A DNA stretch of 64,000 nucleotides from Orthonyx spaldingii (GCA_013397795.1 VZTJ01003855.1:959824-1023823); one strand, 5' to 3'; shown: positions 35,863 to 51,409, counted from the first letter of the stretch. Notes: generated by a model not told the origin, from the sequence alone. Program-made: numbers and translations.

Positions 35863-38534
35863 CTGATAGCAAAGTTAGAAAGCGTATGGGGAAGTTGTTA
35901 AATACATAAGGGTGAGGCATAGAAAAGTTACTGAGAGTTGTAATTGTTTCAGAGGATGAGAGGCAGAACCCTGAATGACTTGGAGTGCACTTGTGTTAAA
36001 AGTGACAATGTGTATCTTGGCAAAAGATAAGGAAATACGGTGTCTTACTGTATCAGGGTGTTATTGGAAACAAACTGGTGTTTCCTTGCATGGGATGAAC
36101 TTCATATAAACAACTACTTCGGGTGTGTTTATACTACCTTTACTATTTCCTGCTAAAGTAGCTAAAAAGGCTGCCTGAAGATTCCTGCAGGGAACTGATT
36201 TAAAAATCACTCAGGGAAGTGCTTCTGTTGGAAGCTGTGGACATGAATTTGAGTTCTACTCTAGCAGAAGAGAAATCTCTGTTCTGATAGAAAAACATAA
36301 TTTGAAAATCAAAGTGAAATGAGCTCAAAATTGGATGGAACAGGATGACTATTTCCATTGCATGGTCTGTTCAGTTATTCTAACATCACTAGAATAAACT
36401 TTCATAGTTCCATTTAGTGGGAAAAAGAACATTATGTTAATATTTAACTTCATTCGCAGCAATATGCTTTTGTTTCTTGAGGGGGTGGATGATTACAGTC
36501 CAGCAGCACCATGGATCAGAGCAGGGATATGCTGCTCAAATCAGAGCCTTCTGAAAGATAGATTTGCCCTGTGATAAGTGTCTGGCCTTTGGTGATATAA
36601 TTGAGTGAGTGGGTTGAATGGGAAAGCAGACTTTTTCACTCTGGACATGCTGTACATAAATGGTGTGTGAACCTGCCATGAACAGAGATTTACTCTGGAG
36701 GGAGAAAAAGGGATGGGATTCAGGTGTTCTTTAAATGGAGTTGGTGTGACTGGACAGCCAGATTTATCAATTGTTACCGTGGGTTTGCAAGGGAAGAACA
36801 AACCTGTAATCAGGGAAAGGCTTCATCCGTTACACAGGAGAGTAATCCTACTAAATTTTGCTGGCTTTAATTTTGAATGAGGAATTGGTTCTGCTGAGGC
36901 TGGCAATGTCTTCAGGTACTGGGAGAGCAGTTTTCCTTGCACCTCATCCCTGTTCTCGTCATTGTGCAAGGGAGATAAATGGATATTTGGGACTTGTGGC
37001 AAAGAAGCCGCAATGGTTGTGCCAGTGCTGAGCTGGCACGGAGTTCATACGCAAAGCTCCTCAGAGCTGGGTGTGGAGATTTTCTGGTTCATCTTCATAA
37101 CTTATAATTTGTCAGGTTTCACTGGAGTCACAGGGATGAATCAACCTGCCCTCTGTCATGTGTAATGTAATTCAGGGAGCTGGGTGTGCTGACAGGAGTT
37201 CTCCTCCCCAGAACTTATTTCACACATCCAGGGCAGTGCTGAGCAAGGGCTTGGTGGGAGAGGGGGTGCAGCTACCCAGAGAGGGGAAAGTATTTTTGGT
37301 TCCTAGCACAGGAGCTGAAATTAGGCAAATCATTGCGAAGAGGTCCAGAGGAATGATTTTTATGTGATAGGCTAAAAATGGCTCTAGGTGACAGGGTAGG
37401 AAGTGAAGTCATTACCCTGAGGGAAGGGAAACTAGAATAGAAGGGTGGAAGGTTTTTATTTCCCTGTTCTTTTCATCTGAAACTCAAAGGCGAGCGGTGG
37501 AGATTGGCCTGCAGAAGTGGAGTGGTTTGTGTGGTTGGGGTTTTTAAGGGCTGGAGCCTGATTTGTGCACTTTTTCCTGATTGACAGGAAGTAGGACTGG
37601 GCTATTGAGAGAGAACCTGTGCTGGGAAAGAAAACAGTGCTTTAAAGCATTGCTCTGTGAGATGATTGACGAATATGTACACACACAAGTAATTAAAGGG
37701 GAGCTGTATCAGAACTACTAATGCAGTTATTTTCTGCTTTCAGTAGTTGGGAGAGGTGTTCAGGTTTCACACAATTTATTGAACGTGACAGAACTGCACA
37801 ATGAGAATTTAGTTCCATTTAGTTTTTCTCATAGTAATGTGTAAACTGGAGTATTTTACTAAAGTTTGGTGTCAGTGTTATGAGCACCTGGACACATAAC
37901 CACTGCTGAAGGAACTCTGTGTTGGTATTTTGGGGGTTTTTTCCCCCCTCATTTTTTGCTGGCACAAGGACTAGAGGTTGGAATAAGTGCCTGATATTTT
38001 TGTCATTATTTTTGTTTACAGTGAAATGGGCAGAAAAAATCTAAATTGTTTTGGCAATTGATCATCTGATCTCACATCAGCCCTGAGAATAGGCTGGCAT
38101 GAGGGGGCAGAGCAGTTACATGGGTTTGGCTTGTTTTGCTTGTTTTAAAGTGTGCCTGTTCTGCTAGGGCAAACAGACTAAATTAAGGTTGTCAGGGAGA
38201 TTACTGGGATTCCTCTGTTGGTTAATGCTTAACTTAGATGTTCTTTGCTTTCCTCAGTGCTTCAGTGTCACATGGGAAGTAGATGATTCTGTTGGGTACT
38301 GAGGAAATGGGAAGCACTCGACAGCGTCAGGTCTGACAGAGCTTACCAAGGGCTTGGCAATTTGAGCATCTTTTTGGTTGAGAAGTTGAAGTCAGACTTG
38401 TGTACAAGTTCATGGCAGAAGGGGAGACAGAGGTCATGAAAAGGAGCAGGAGAGGTTGCTGGAGAGGAGATTAACTATAAGGGGGAAATAATGTGAAGGA
38501 TGATTAAGTACTTGTTGATCAGAGACACTGAAAT

Positions 38535-38695
38535 CACTGTTCTTGGAGGTTTTCAAGTTCTGAAACCTGGACAGAGTCTTTATTTAGCATGCTGATGTGA
38601 ATTTGGCGGGCAACCCTGCTCTTTGGGCAGAAGTTTGGACTGCACTGAGAAAAGAGTGAGATCCTTTCAAACATCTGTGATTCTGTGAGTCAGCA
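38535..38695 (+). mobile_element. Decayed CR1 LINE 3' end
   Basis: Degenerate but ordered similarity to a CR1 3' end: CTTGGAGGTTTTCAAG, CTGGACAGAG, an ACCCTGCTCTTTGGGCAGAAG block, GTTTGGACTG, GATCCTTTCAAACATCTGTG and finally TGTGATTCTGTGA. Divergence is much greater than in the two fragments beside the promoter, so this is an older insertion. It is intronic, in the same orientation as DIAPH2, and non-coding. Confidence 0.6.
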
Positions 38696-41600
38696 CTTGA
38701 AGAGAGGTGCTGCAACAGGATTTTGAGTGCTCTGGGAGGGTTAGAGCAGTGCCTTAACTAGAAATTGCCATGGCCAGTGGTTTGTGGTGGTGTTTTTAGT
38801 GAAGTTAATAACAGGTCAGTTTAGGATTAGCAGGAGCACGTGTGGTGCCAGTGCCATGCTGACACACTCAGCTTTACCCCAGGCTCCCTCCAGGTCTGTG
38901 TGGGAGCTTTCAGCACGGGATACTCCACTTACTACAAACCACATTTCTGCAAGGGGCTGCCCTCTCAGTGTGATGTTGCCTTCACAAGCAGATTGGGAGA
39001 AAGATGTTGTGTAACTTGACAAGCAAATCATTAGGGGAAAGAGGGAGCTCCCTTAATTGGAGAGCAGGTGGATTTAGTGATTCACCCGAGGAGCATCTCA
39101 TGTTTTGTTTTAAAAGCAGAAATTGTTTGTGCTTAATACTGAAGTCTTTTAAACCTCGTGAGCTTTGAGATGAATCAAAAGCTAGGAACTCAACATTCTG
39201 ACTAATGTGCCATAACCTAGCATCAAACTGTGGAATAAAAGCTTTTATGAAGTAGCTTTGAAACAGAAGTGAGCTGAGTGTGCATGGGGAGAGGTTTCCC
39301 AGCTGTGCTGCACCACCCATAGCGGTGCAGTTAAGGAGTGATTTAAACTGTATTTATCAGTCCCTGTCAGACAGGCTGTGTGCTGCAGGACCCACAAAAA
39401 AAAGCAGCTGTGTGCTTTTTGCATGACTCCTCTAGATATCTGTGTCCTGCATACGTGAACTATGAGTCAGGTTGAGCAGAGACTTTTGGCAATGAAACCA
39501 AGTGTATTACATTTGAGATCATGGTGTCTGAGTGAAATCTGTGCATGCCTGCAGAGAGTTCTTGTTTCAAGTGTGTCCTTCAGGAAAAAGTGCACCAAAA
39601 TGCTTGTGTTTGAAGAGAGTCCTGGTCTTATTAGATCAGAGTCAGGATATTCCAGCAAGGGAAGTTAGCTGGGGTGCAACCATTACTGGAGAGTAAAATT
39701 AATGTCTTATGAAACTTCTGAATGACAGAATTGATTGAAAGATGGAATCCTCTTGCTGAGGATTATTCTGGTCAGGCACTGCTGCTGCCGTGGGAGGGTA
39801 GGGCATGCCTGGTGCTGATGTTCAGGTAAATGCTTTAGCTTTTGATGTGAATTGCTGTTGGCAGTGTTTGAGTGAGGTGATAGAGGCAGTGATAAGCCTA
39901 TCTGTCTGTGGTAATTAAACTTCCTGAACTGCTCCTTGTAAGACAAAACTGTAAAGCACTTCTGTACCCTACAGGAAGCTTTGCAAACAAAGCAGATTCC
40001 ACCTGGGCCAAGTGAAAGGCAGCTGTGAGAACTGACTGCACACAGCAGAGAGGTGGTGCTGTCTGAGACTTCAGCATGGTGCTCAATGTCCCGGTGTTCA
40101 AGGATGAGCTTCAGTTTTGGTGTCACAAGCAGCCTGGAAAGCTTGCCAGTGACACTGGGGTTGCTGGGGACCTGGGAGAAGGAACAGATCAACCTGCAAA
40201 CTTTGAGTGGGTACAAGATGACTTCAGATTTTCTGCATCACTTGCAGTTCTCTGGATGTAAGCAATAAAACAATAAGGACCAATAACTTCCCTCTGATTC
40301 TTTTCATCCTTGTCCAAATTCAGGGTAGAACAAGCAATGGCAGTTGCTGCTGAAGCAACAGGCAGTTTCAGTTTGTTCTTCATCAGATTGCTTGTTCAAC
40401 CTTAAAACCACAAGAAGTTAGGAAATTACTAAAATGAATGGTTTTATGCAGTTGCTTGCAAATTGTATGTCATCATTCTTTACATTCAGTATTTTTTTAA
40501 AAAAGTAATCTAGTGACTCTGTTTAGGAGGAAATAAGGGGTTTTTTTTTTCTTAAATTTGGCTATGGTGGTAGAACAGATAATTTTGAGAAATTAACAGT
40601 TGAAAAAATTTCTTTAGTATTTGTGTAGCAACTGATAAAGTTTCAGGTAGACAAAGCTAACTTGTCTGACACTTGCATAACTCATCTTCAAATCTTGTGA
40701 ATCAAATGGCTTTTTGCTGCACTACTGGTGGAGTGAGCACCTCAAGGGTTCCCACTTTAATTCTCCCACAGTTAATTGTGTGGGAGAAAGGGGTGACAGT
40801 TAAAGAATTGGCTTTTTGAGGGAGCAGTAGGGGCAGCAGCACTCTCCATACTCCCCTTGGTGCTCTGCTGGCGTGAGTTTCGTGTGGCAGTGGGACAAAC
40901 AAGATCATGAAAAGGAACCTGTCAGAACCACTCCTTTACTGTTTGCTCTGCTTTGATTATTTGCTGGAACTACTGAGACTGGAGTTATGGCGTGTTATAA
41001 CTCCTGCTTTGGATGAATTTGTCTGAAGTTCATCCACCAGCTCCATGAAATTGTGTCTGCTTTTCAGCCCTCTGCTCCTGCCAGCTGTGTAGTTGGACAT
41101 GGTGTGATAGCACAGATCTGAGAAGGATCTGCTGTGGCACTGAAATGAGATTGTAATGTACATCATGGTCTAATCATGGACTCACTGGATTTATAGAAAT
41201 TGAGAAACACCTTGAAATTTCAATTCTGGACAAGCCACACATGGGAATTTTCTGGTTTGATACAGCACCTGAAGGTTTTAGTTCACCTGGGTGTGGTAAT
41301 ATTTGGCCTGAAGGTGTAGTGCATAGTGTAATGTCACCACACCTTGTGTTATATAAGACAGAAATGTTCTGAAGAGTTTCTAATGGATACAGGCTCCTGC
41401 TGTGTAATCAGGAAGCTGTCAGGAGGGTGAGAGAAGGGGAATGTCAAGGTGGTGCTTGTGGCAGCTTCCTTTGAGTGATCCTCAGAGTAAATCATGGAGA
41501 CAAGTGGTATTGCAGAAAGTAATCGATTTGGTGCATGTCTGATGTGTGTCTGCTGCCTGCAGGTGTTCTTTGTGTAGTGTTACTAAAAAATATTTTCAAT

Positions 41601-44600
41601 TTAAAACAGTTTGAACTTGTTTTGAAGGTGGAGAATGTAAGTGTAAAACTGATTTTAAAAAGTCGTTGGAAAAAGTCCTGCCTTGTATTCCTTAGTGAGT
41701 TTTGTGTGTGTGTAAATAGATACATTTCTTAACACACTTACTGCTGTCCTACTTATAGTGGAAATATGAAGTTTTCTTTTCATAACAAGACCCCATTAAC
41801 ATATTTAGTTTGTCCCTTTGAGTGAGGATAAATACAGGAGAACTTGCCTGAGGACTGTAGAACTTTGAGCACTGCTACCTCGCAGTTTAGAACCAATTTC
41901 TAAATAAAGAAGTTGGAGGTATTTGGGAATAGTGCAGTAGGATCCCAGCCCCTGGAGCTGCAGTACTGTTGCTCTACAGGCAGGAGAGCAGCAGCTGTAA
42001 TTTTAGGTTCCAGAAGCTGAGAGAATGGCAGGGCTGGTGGGTGCAGGTTGGTTTGAGGGACACAGGCCTGGTTCTTTGTCCAGCTGGTCAAACATTAATA
42101 ACTCTGTCCTGGCTGGAGTCACATAAACAAAACTGCACCACACGAGGTGTGGAGGCATGGTGGTGAGAGGGAATGAGAGGGAATGACCTGAGACCTGCAA
42201 TGCCCCCGTGGACACCTTTATGTCACAATTAGTTGGTTATGTGTTTACAAGTGGCTCTGTATAAATGCAGTTTGGGCTCTCAGGGCTGGTGGAACAAGAC
42301 AAAATGAGTACTTTGGTCAGGAAAAATGTTAATTCTGCAATTCATTACTCTTTAATATGGTAAGAGCTAATGGTGGTTGTTATAATGACCTTAAAGATGC
42401 CTGTGGTTTAGTGTTTTTTAATGAGTGTAGCTTTGTCAGGAACAAATACAAAGCCAATAGGAGATTCATTAGATTCTAGACTCCTAAGAACAGAATACAA
42501 GCAGTTAATTCTTCTACAGTATAAAGTTTGCTGTTTTCCTGTCTGCATTTTGGTTCTTCATGTTCTTTCTCTTACTGTGAATTATTTTTGTCTATTAAAT
42601 CTGAATAACTTCTGAAATACTTGGGTTTCATAATGGAACTGTGCTGGATGTTTGCATTTGTAATTGTGTGAGTACATGAGGAGATGAGAACGTGACAGTT
42701 CTAATAGCTGAAGTGGTTGTATGTTCCAGTTGCATTAGAACAGGTAAGAATTTCCATAAAGAAGAAAGAAGACAACAGCACATCAGGCTAAGAATACACA
42801 CTGATGCCATATATGCTTGAATTTTTGTGCCAGCCATGTTTAGTGGGTAATGAAAAACAAAAGGTTTGAGTACAAAACCTGGAACTCAAAGGGTACCCCA
42901 ATGTCAGATGGCCAAGTTCCAGAGCTGACAACTGAGATCCTTCAGGCTGGGTCTGCCCCTCTCTATGAGCTGCACAGGAGCTGTGGTGTCTGATTTTGTA
43001 CACACTGGAGTAGAATTTGCAGTAACAAATTCACAGCAGTGAATTCTGGTTTCATTCCCCAGTTAATTGTAGCTTGGTGGAGATGTTCCCAAGGTAGAAA
43101 GGTAAAGAGTAGAGCAGAAGGCTTTGGAAAAATTTCTGCCTCTAAACCAGAAAGGCAATTTTCATTTTCAATGTGCACTCACATTTGAACTTCAGGCAGT
43201 GCTTGGGTGGATAGGACAGGCTTCCTAAATCCATTAAGGTTGGTTTATAGTATTCTGTGATTCAGACCAATTCCTGAGTGAGTTCTAAGATAAGCAGTAA
43301 TCCCATCAGGTAACATTTGATATTTCAAAGCAATTGTTTTATGAAAAACCTTTATAAAATTCATGTGAGCGTTCTGGGGTAGCCAAAGCACATTTAACAC
43401 TTAAATATTCAGATAAACCATCTTTTTTTTGCTTATCTCCTCTAGCAGAAAAGAACAGATTCTCCATAATCTATTTCAAGTTTCTCTAATTGTCCTCAGT
43501 TCCAGTTTCTTCTTAATAGAGACTCTCACCTGTACTGAAGTCAAATGATACCATGTGCTTCCTCACTATTGAGTACAGTATAATTCCTCTGTTCACATGG
43601 TGCTTCATTTCCTACTTCCCCAGAGGACAAATAATCCTCTAAGGATGCTGTGATAAACAGGAAAGAATAGGCAAAAGAACAGAAAGACCCTGTATATAAC
43701 ACAGCAGCTGTACATTGTTTAAACCATTATTCTTTGGCTATTGAGTTGCATTATTGTCCATGCCTGTGGAAATTACTCAATCCTGAATTTCTGTTCTTTG
43801 AGGAACAGCCAGAGTTCCCTGCTATGACAGCAGCACTGCTCATTTTTCCAGGTTTCACTATCACACAATTTATTATTAAGGGAGAAAAAAGTGCCTTTGC
43901 CACCAGCTAATTGTAATGTAGGGATCAAATACTGTGTGATGAAGTACTTGCTCTTTGCTGGTAGGTCTGTGTCTTGGACGACAGACAGTGTTATTGTAAG
44001 GAGTTGTTGACGTGATCCCTGTGACCACGCTCCAAGTCTGCTGAGCACAGACAGAATGAACACTGCTCACAAGTCATTCCAGCTCCTCTGGCTCCCTGCA
44101 CCCCTTCTGCTGCCAGTTTGTTTGTGGGCTGTGTTTTGGTTGGTTGGGTTTTCTTACTACCTACAAAACAGCCCAAACAAAGCACATACACGTGTTCTCA
44201 CTTTCCCAAAGTCTGTCCAAGGCAGTGTACTGCATTTTCAAGGAACTGCCCAGTACCCACTGCAGCTCCTGCAGCTTGCTGTGGGTGTTCTGCTTTATTT
44301 TTAAGTGTATCAGTTCTCTCCCAACAGATGCATTCTGCCAGTTTAGCTTCTCAAATGTTTTCAGAGGAAAATCCAAATGGAGTCTGACACTTATTTCAGT
44401 GTTTACTGTACCCACAAGAACAAGAGATGTTCTACACCACCACCAGCACGAAGTTAAGAATCTTACCACAGCTCTCTCTGCATAGAACAGCAAGAGAAGT
44501 TTACAGAAGCTGAGCCTCTCCCTGTGCAGGGGTGTTAGGCTGTACTTGGTGTATACTGTCACAGAGGAAGCGAGTAAGCAGGAATGGAAAAAAAAAAAAA

Positions 44601-46309
44601 AAAAGTGTGTAAGTGTTGAAATGAAGAAATTTCTCAAAGCACTTTCTGGTTCATTTTTTAGGGTGATTTCAAACCAACTCTGTCAAATCAAGTGGTCATT
44701 GCTCCTCTTGAGAGAAAACACTTAGTTTACAACAAAAGATTAATTCCAGGTTCCAAGTGTGTGATTGTAGTTAAAAGGGTAAAAAACTAAGAGTGCACTT
44801 CAGTAAGAGCAAAGGTGACTCTTGTCACAATGAGAAAGGTGTCTCTGTCTCAAGGAGGTGAGGCATAAAAGGAGGCCTGTTCTCACTGCTTGTCACTGAC
44901 CCAGCTCAGAGCTTTAGAACAGCTCTCGCTCAGTCTCAGCAGCTCCACCGTGTCTGAATGAAAAGCTCAGCACTTGCACTCAGGAGAGCCAGCAGCAGGG
45001 GCAGGAGATGAGCAGCAATTCAGTGCACATCGAGTATCACTACCCAGCAAAACTGCTTTGTGCTGCCACTGTGGCGAAGGCAAAGAGCTCAATCCCACTG
45101 CTTGTATCTAAGCAGAAAATTGAGATAAAGTCTGCCCTTACTATGTCAGGAATTGTTTTGACATAGTTTTTCCAGTTTAACTGTTCCAGAATATTTCCGA
45201 AGCACTTCACAATAATATTACACCAAAAAAACAAAAGCCAAGATCCCTGAAAAGTCGAAGCTCAGGAGTCAAACAACCACATTTTTGAGAAGTGAGCAGC
45301 AGAGATGCAGTGCTGAGCGTGGTTCTGCCAGGCACACTTTGCAGGAAAGCCACAGGCAGGGAGTGCAGTCAGCACCCGGAGCATCCACTGGCCACCCTGG
45401 GAACTGCTCTGAGCTCCTTTCCAACCAAATCCCTGAAGTCAATCCAATGACTATTGAGTGACAAGTTTAGCAAGTGATCTCAGTCTATTTTCCTAAGAAA
45501 AAGCACTTTCTAATTTTCTTGCAAACCCACTGATTGGCTTGCTGTGGGTGCAGGAAACAGATGATGCTGACACTGCCAAGCAGTCCTGCCCAGTACAGTA
45601 CAGTAGCAAGTACTTGGGCAGATGGCTTCGTCTCTGATAAAGTGTATCTGACACTTTTTAAAGGCACCAAATATATGCATGGAAAGCTGCAAAGAATTTT
45701 TTGAATTTTTTCCAATGCTCTCCTAATCTACTAGCATTTTACTAAGGGAAGTTTGGGAGGTACAGCTTTTGAAATAAGAATTCTTATCAAGCAAGCATAA
45801 AATGTAATTGGCACTCAGCTATCTCAATTCTATTTTTTAAAAATACAATGTTTTTCAAGAAACACCATTGAAGTCTCCATTACCAAGATTATTAGATTTG
45901 AAAGTGAAATAACTTAAGCCCAAAATAAATGCAATTGCTAGTCTGCAGATGACCAAAATTTGAAATGTCTATGGCAAGAGTGTATATGCTGAGCCTGACG
46001 ATCCAAGTACAGGGAGAGGTGTAATTGCTGTCCTTATTTCCCCATTCCCACTGACAGTTGGTGCAGTCCCATATGCTCTCTGCATGCTGTCAGATATGAT
46101 TTCCTCCTTCTCGTGTCTTTATGCAAATCCTTACCTGTCCTGGTGCTGAGGCGCTGCCTGAGACACGTGAGGCTCTCTTTGGGTACACACAGCTCTCATG
46201 CACAAACTCCATTTCAATTGCTGCATTTACTTTATATGTATTTATTAAAATGTTTAAAGGGCAAGTTTCTTAATTAGCTCTTTTTGGGCTTTTGTGGAGT
46301 TTTATACCT

Positions 46310-46390
46310 ACTTATTTTTGTGAGTTGTGGTTGGTGGTTTTTGGTTGGTGGTTGTTTTTTGGGTAGTTGTTTTGTTGGTTTTTTTAAGAT
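46310..46390. repeat. T/G-rich low-complexity tract
   Basis: GGTTGGTGGTTTTTGGTTGG and similar units in imperfect repetition, ending in a T run. It is a simple-sequence tract within intron 1. Confidence 0.7.
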
Positions 46391-49300
46391 GTGTCTTGTT
46401 AAACCTTCTATTGGTTAATGGCTATGTAATACCACACACATTTGGAATTTAAGCACTAAAATCCACAGGTAGAATTTCTCAATAAAAATGGAAGCATCAA
46501 ACTGAAAAGGCTTTCAATCCCTGTTGTAAGAGCGGGGTTTGCCATGTCTCTAACCTTTGCAAAGATCCTGATACATTAAACCTGCACATTGTCAAAGCAG
46601 CATTGCAATGCTTGTTTGTTGGGAAACTCATGGATGGAGCTATGACTCTTTCCAAAGTCTATTTTGTACAAGTTTTAACAGCAAACTGCTGCTTGACAGT
46701 TTGAGCTGAGGAATGTAAAAGCCACAGAGCTTTCTGAGGAGTGGCTGCGATGGTGTGCAGTGAGCAGCGTGCTGTCTGTGATGAAAAGCGTGTGCTGCAC
46801 TGGCACAAGGCACTTCTGCAAGATGCTCAAAGCAAACCCTGCCTTGCAGGATCCCCAGGTATCAGAACAGGACCCGCATCCTGGCTGTAGCAGGGGCTGC
46901 AGGAAGAACTCTGCAGTTGATGCTGGGCTGCTGCAGTGGCAGCTTTCTGATGTGGTTGGTGTGGAGGCTTGATGGCAAATGTTTGGACTTCAGCTGTGGC
47001 TCTGGAAAATGCCAGAACTTCCTTAATTTGCCTCTGCACTGGCTAATGTGAGAGCTGTCTCTGCTAATGGGCTTCCTGCAGATGTCTCTGCAGTTGTCTA
47101 ACCTGATCTGGCTGTCCTGCTGCCACCCTTGCCCTGTGTCTCACACACAGGAGTTTTGTTGGCTTAGACTGACGTGGAACTGCAGCTTTGGGAAAAAGCT
47201 TTTCATTTTCTTCTGTTTTTTAAAGCTTACTTACCAATGACCACCAAGAAATCATTGTCTGAAACTTTTCAAAACAGTAATGACAGTTTGAACTACAAAT
47301 AATAATAATACTTTAAGAAAAGTTAGTTCAGTTGTCTTCCTCAACTCATTTTGTATCTTCAGTTACAAATCTGATGAAATCGACTAAGTTTGTTTACAGT
47401 GATTTTGTTTCTTTCCATTTCTGAATTAATTTGCTCTTCTGTAAAGGCTTCTTTGCAGTTGCATGGGAAAGTGCAGGTTTTTGAACAGTCCATTTACTTT
47501 TGGAGTGTGATGGTGATGTGCCAGTCAGACAAAACTGAGAAAGCTGTTTCAGTTCCTCTCAACCTCTATTTTCAGTCAGAGCAGAGCAGGCCATGGCTTA
47601 GGGTCTGTCTCTGCCCCTTGCTCAGGCCACGATGTGGAGCTGGCCCTGGGCACCAGCCCGTGGCGTTTTCAGGGGAGTGTCCCAAATGATTCCTGTGCCT
47701 CTGCCATGTGTTCCCTGCCCTTCTGTTTGGGAGCAGGGCTGAGGCATCTCCCAGCAGCCAATTCAAGACTTGGTGCCCTCTGCTGTTAATGATTTACCAG
47801 CCAGGGTGACCCTCGGGCTTTATTTAGCACAAGGAATTGTCAAACTTATTTCTGGAGCGCTGCTCATTTCTGGGTGGTCACACTCCTGGGGGGAGAAGTG
47901 GAGTAACTGGGAAAAGCTGGCAGCTTCCTCTGGGAGGTGGTGCCCTCCTGCCCTTCGGACAGCCCTGGCTCGGTGCTGCCAACACTTTTCCATCTGCGTT
48001 TTCCCAGCCTGGTGCAAGGTGTTCATTTGTTCCGTGCTCTCACTTCGTACAACCCCAGGGAGTGTTTCCCTCCATGTCCAGCTCTGGCTTAAGCCTTAGT
48101 TTAAAAAATTAAATTATGCATGTTCAAGGAGTTTGGGAAGCAAACGGCTGCAAGACAAACAAGATTTTTCCGTATGGTGTCATATAGACCAAGTGTAAAT
48201 GTACAACAATTGTAACAAAACTCTTGGTATTGCTCAATTCAAGTGCTTTTGAGACAGCAGATGGATCACAACAGTCGTTTCAAGGTTTTTCTGAAAGCAT
48301 GGTGAATGTTCCTTGAAGTGTGAAAAATGTTATACTAAAGCAAACATTAGTAACAAAATTAGTAAAAATATAATTCACAACATGTCAGGTATACTTCATC
48401 ATGGTAAAGATCTTGAAAGGCCTAAATGAGTGTGTAGTCCTGGTTTCTGCACATCAGCTTATATGCCTTGGGTATCTTTTCACAATTTCCTAGGTGCCTT
48501 TTCAGATTTAATTGCAAAATGAAGACGTTAACAGATGGTTAAATTGTCTAATGGGAACATTATTCATTCTCTGAACTGAAGAACAGAGGTTGTAGGAGTG
48601 AATTCTATTTTGTGACTAAGACCTAGATTGAAGTTGCAGACGACTTTTTGTACTTCAGATATTTACCAGTTTTGGGTTTGTCCCTTTGAACTCCCTTGGT
48701 TCAGGTGCTCCCATGGGAAGTTATTCCCTTACTGGTTGTGTGTGGATTAAAAAGCACTTGTCCTGGAGTGAAGCTTCACCATGGCTTTTGCAGGGGTTGG
48801 AATTGAGGTAAATTGTAGAAGACAGCCATATCAGCTCAGTTTAAACAAAAACCCATGAAAGTTAAGAGAAGGTGAAGTTTGTGATTGTTACCCCTAGAAA
48901 ATGAGCTTTGCTCAGAGCAGTGGGAGCTGCTCCCTGAGCTGGCAGCCCGTGTGCAGAAACGGGTGTCCCAGCACACCACGATTTGCCTGGGCAGTGGAGT
49001 GAAAATTGCTGTTAAATTTAGAAGTCACCCAGCTGATGGTTGTTCATTCTGCATGTGGTGAGCTGGGAGTTGCTGCTGATTTGATTTTTGTGCTCAGAGT
49101 GAGAGTCCTGAGTGTAGCAATTAAGAACATGGCAAAGTAATACTTAAATATAATCAAGCCATGTAAACACACCTCAGTTTGCAACTCATGGCCAGCTTAA
49201 GTGATTTGGAAGGTTTTATTAAAACACAAGTGAGAAAAAGATGTGAAAAAGTAGACTTGCTGTGAGTTTTGTGTTAAAAGTTGATGCAATCACCTCAAGT

Positions 49301-51409
49301 AATTTAATGCTGTGAATGTGACATTGTTGCTGCTGTAGCCTGCATTAAGTTTGCATGAGGGAGTAGTGATTTCTATATCCAGAAATGGAGTGACTATGAA
49401 TATCTTTCTACTGTTTTCATGTGCAAGATTTCAGTTACTCTGAAGATTAATGTGGCTGAGACCTTTTGAGATAAAAGATTTGTGTGGAGCAGTTGCATTA
49501 GTATGTGCTGTTATTTTTGTGTGCCTTAGTGGCATGATCTGTGTGTACTTATGGAAGTAGCCAGATACAGAGAGTAAACTAAAACTGGGGAGAGTGAATA
49601 GAAAATGATATTAACTATTGATAGACGGGAAAGGCTGTGCTTGAAAGGGAGAAGCTGTCACTTAAATCTGCTAAGTAAAGAACTCTAAGTCAGTAGGAAA
49701 TAGTTCTTTGGTATAGGTGCTGAAGAAATTCTGTGGTTTGTGTTGATATTAAAAAGTAGGAGAGAGAGAGATGATCTGCAGCTGTCTTAAACTGTATATA
49801 TATTTATACTTATAAATATTAATTTGTTATCCTTTATCTGCAGATGTTTCCTCAGAGATTTTTGCAAAACCTTTTCCCTTGGGCTGCTCCTGCAAAGAGG
49901 GAGTCAGTGTCTTTAACAAGCTAGGAAGATGTAGATTTTCCTGTCTTGTGTTGCTCTGGCTGCCTCATAGATGGCTGAAAGAATAATGCTAGAGGACTAC
50001 AAAATCTACAATATCTTAAACTTCCTTCTAGGGAGGTAAACTACTTTTGGGTTATGTTCTGAAATCAGCCTGGAAGTGTGATTTCTTTGTTAACACAAGA
50101 GATTGTCAAAAGTGTGTGAGGATCTGCAGGTACAGAACTGCCTTGACTTTGCCTCCAGCTACTCGCAGTGTCTCTCCTACCTGTTAAATGTGCTGCTTAT
50201 CTTGAGTGGCTGCTGGCAGCAGTGTAGCTTGTGCACCAGAAGGATATCTGGGAAGAGTGCTTGTGGGGTCTGAAAAAATGCTGGGTGCTATCTTGTTTTA
50301 GTATTCTGTATTTTGCCCAGAGGAGTTTGAGTGACAAATGCAATAAAAGTGTAGAGATGGGGTAGATGATCCTGTTCCAGGTTCTGGGAGAGATTGACAG
50401 TACTTAAATGAGAAGGGGAAAAAAACTTCTAGTACAAGTAGCTCCTAAAATGGATATGGAGTTTTAGAATTTCTTGCTTGCCTGCCTGTCTCTGGGTTGG
50501 AAACAGGGTTAGGCTTTACTTAATTTTTCTCTGTAATCTCAATTAAAAGGTTTATTTACCAGAGTGGTAAATCAAAACTAATCTTAGTTTTGATTTTAAG
50601 ATTATACATTCCATACTAAGTCCAGGTAACAAAAGCACAGGAGCAGTGTAAGGAAGGGCATCGAGATGTGCTGGTTTGGAAGGTGAAAGGTTGGTGTCCA
50701 CATCTGGATGTGCAGGTGTTTGTACAGGGTGAAGTTTGTTCAGAACAGCCCATCTGGTGCTGTGTCCTGGATCTGTGACCAAAACAGTGCTGACAGAAGC
50801 AACCCCAGTGCTTCAGCTTTTGCTGAACAGCCCTTCCCAGTGTCCAGGGTTGCTGCTTCTTGTGAGCTCCCAGCAGCAGCAGGGTGGGTGCTCTGGAGGT
50901 GGGGATCCAGCCAGGACAGCTCATCCACAGTGACCAAAGAGAAGTTCCAAACCAAATCTCCTCGTGCTGGGCGATAAAGGCAGGACTGGGGAGGAGTTCC
51001 TTCCAAATGAGCAGGTGCTCCGAAGCTGGGTAGGCATTGGCCTGCTGGTACTGAGTGATAGCTTGTGCATCATTTGTTTCTTTATTTTCTTTTTCCTTCA
51101 GTTATACATTGTCTATATATCTCAACCATTAAGTTTTTCGTGCTTTTGTACTTCTGATTGGCTACATGATCCTGCTGGGAGGGAATGAGCAAGTGACTGT
51201 GGGGACTGACCTGTCACTGGGAGTCCCCCACTCCACTGTCCCATGGACCTCTGAATGCTTCTCGAAGTCTGTCCCCCCATGAGTTCTAGACCTTAACTCC
51301 TATTGATGGCAGCTTAGTGTCAATTGAGCAAAGTTCATGCACCAACTGCTTCCTTGGTAATGATTATTGGTATTGGTGTGCAATATGGGTGGCTTTTCTG
51401 GCCGTGAAT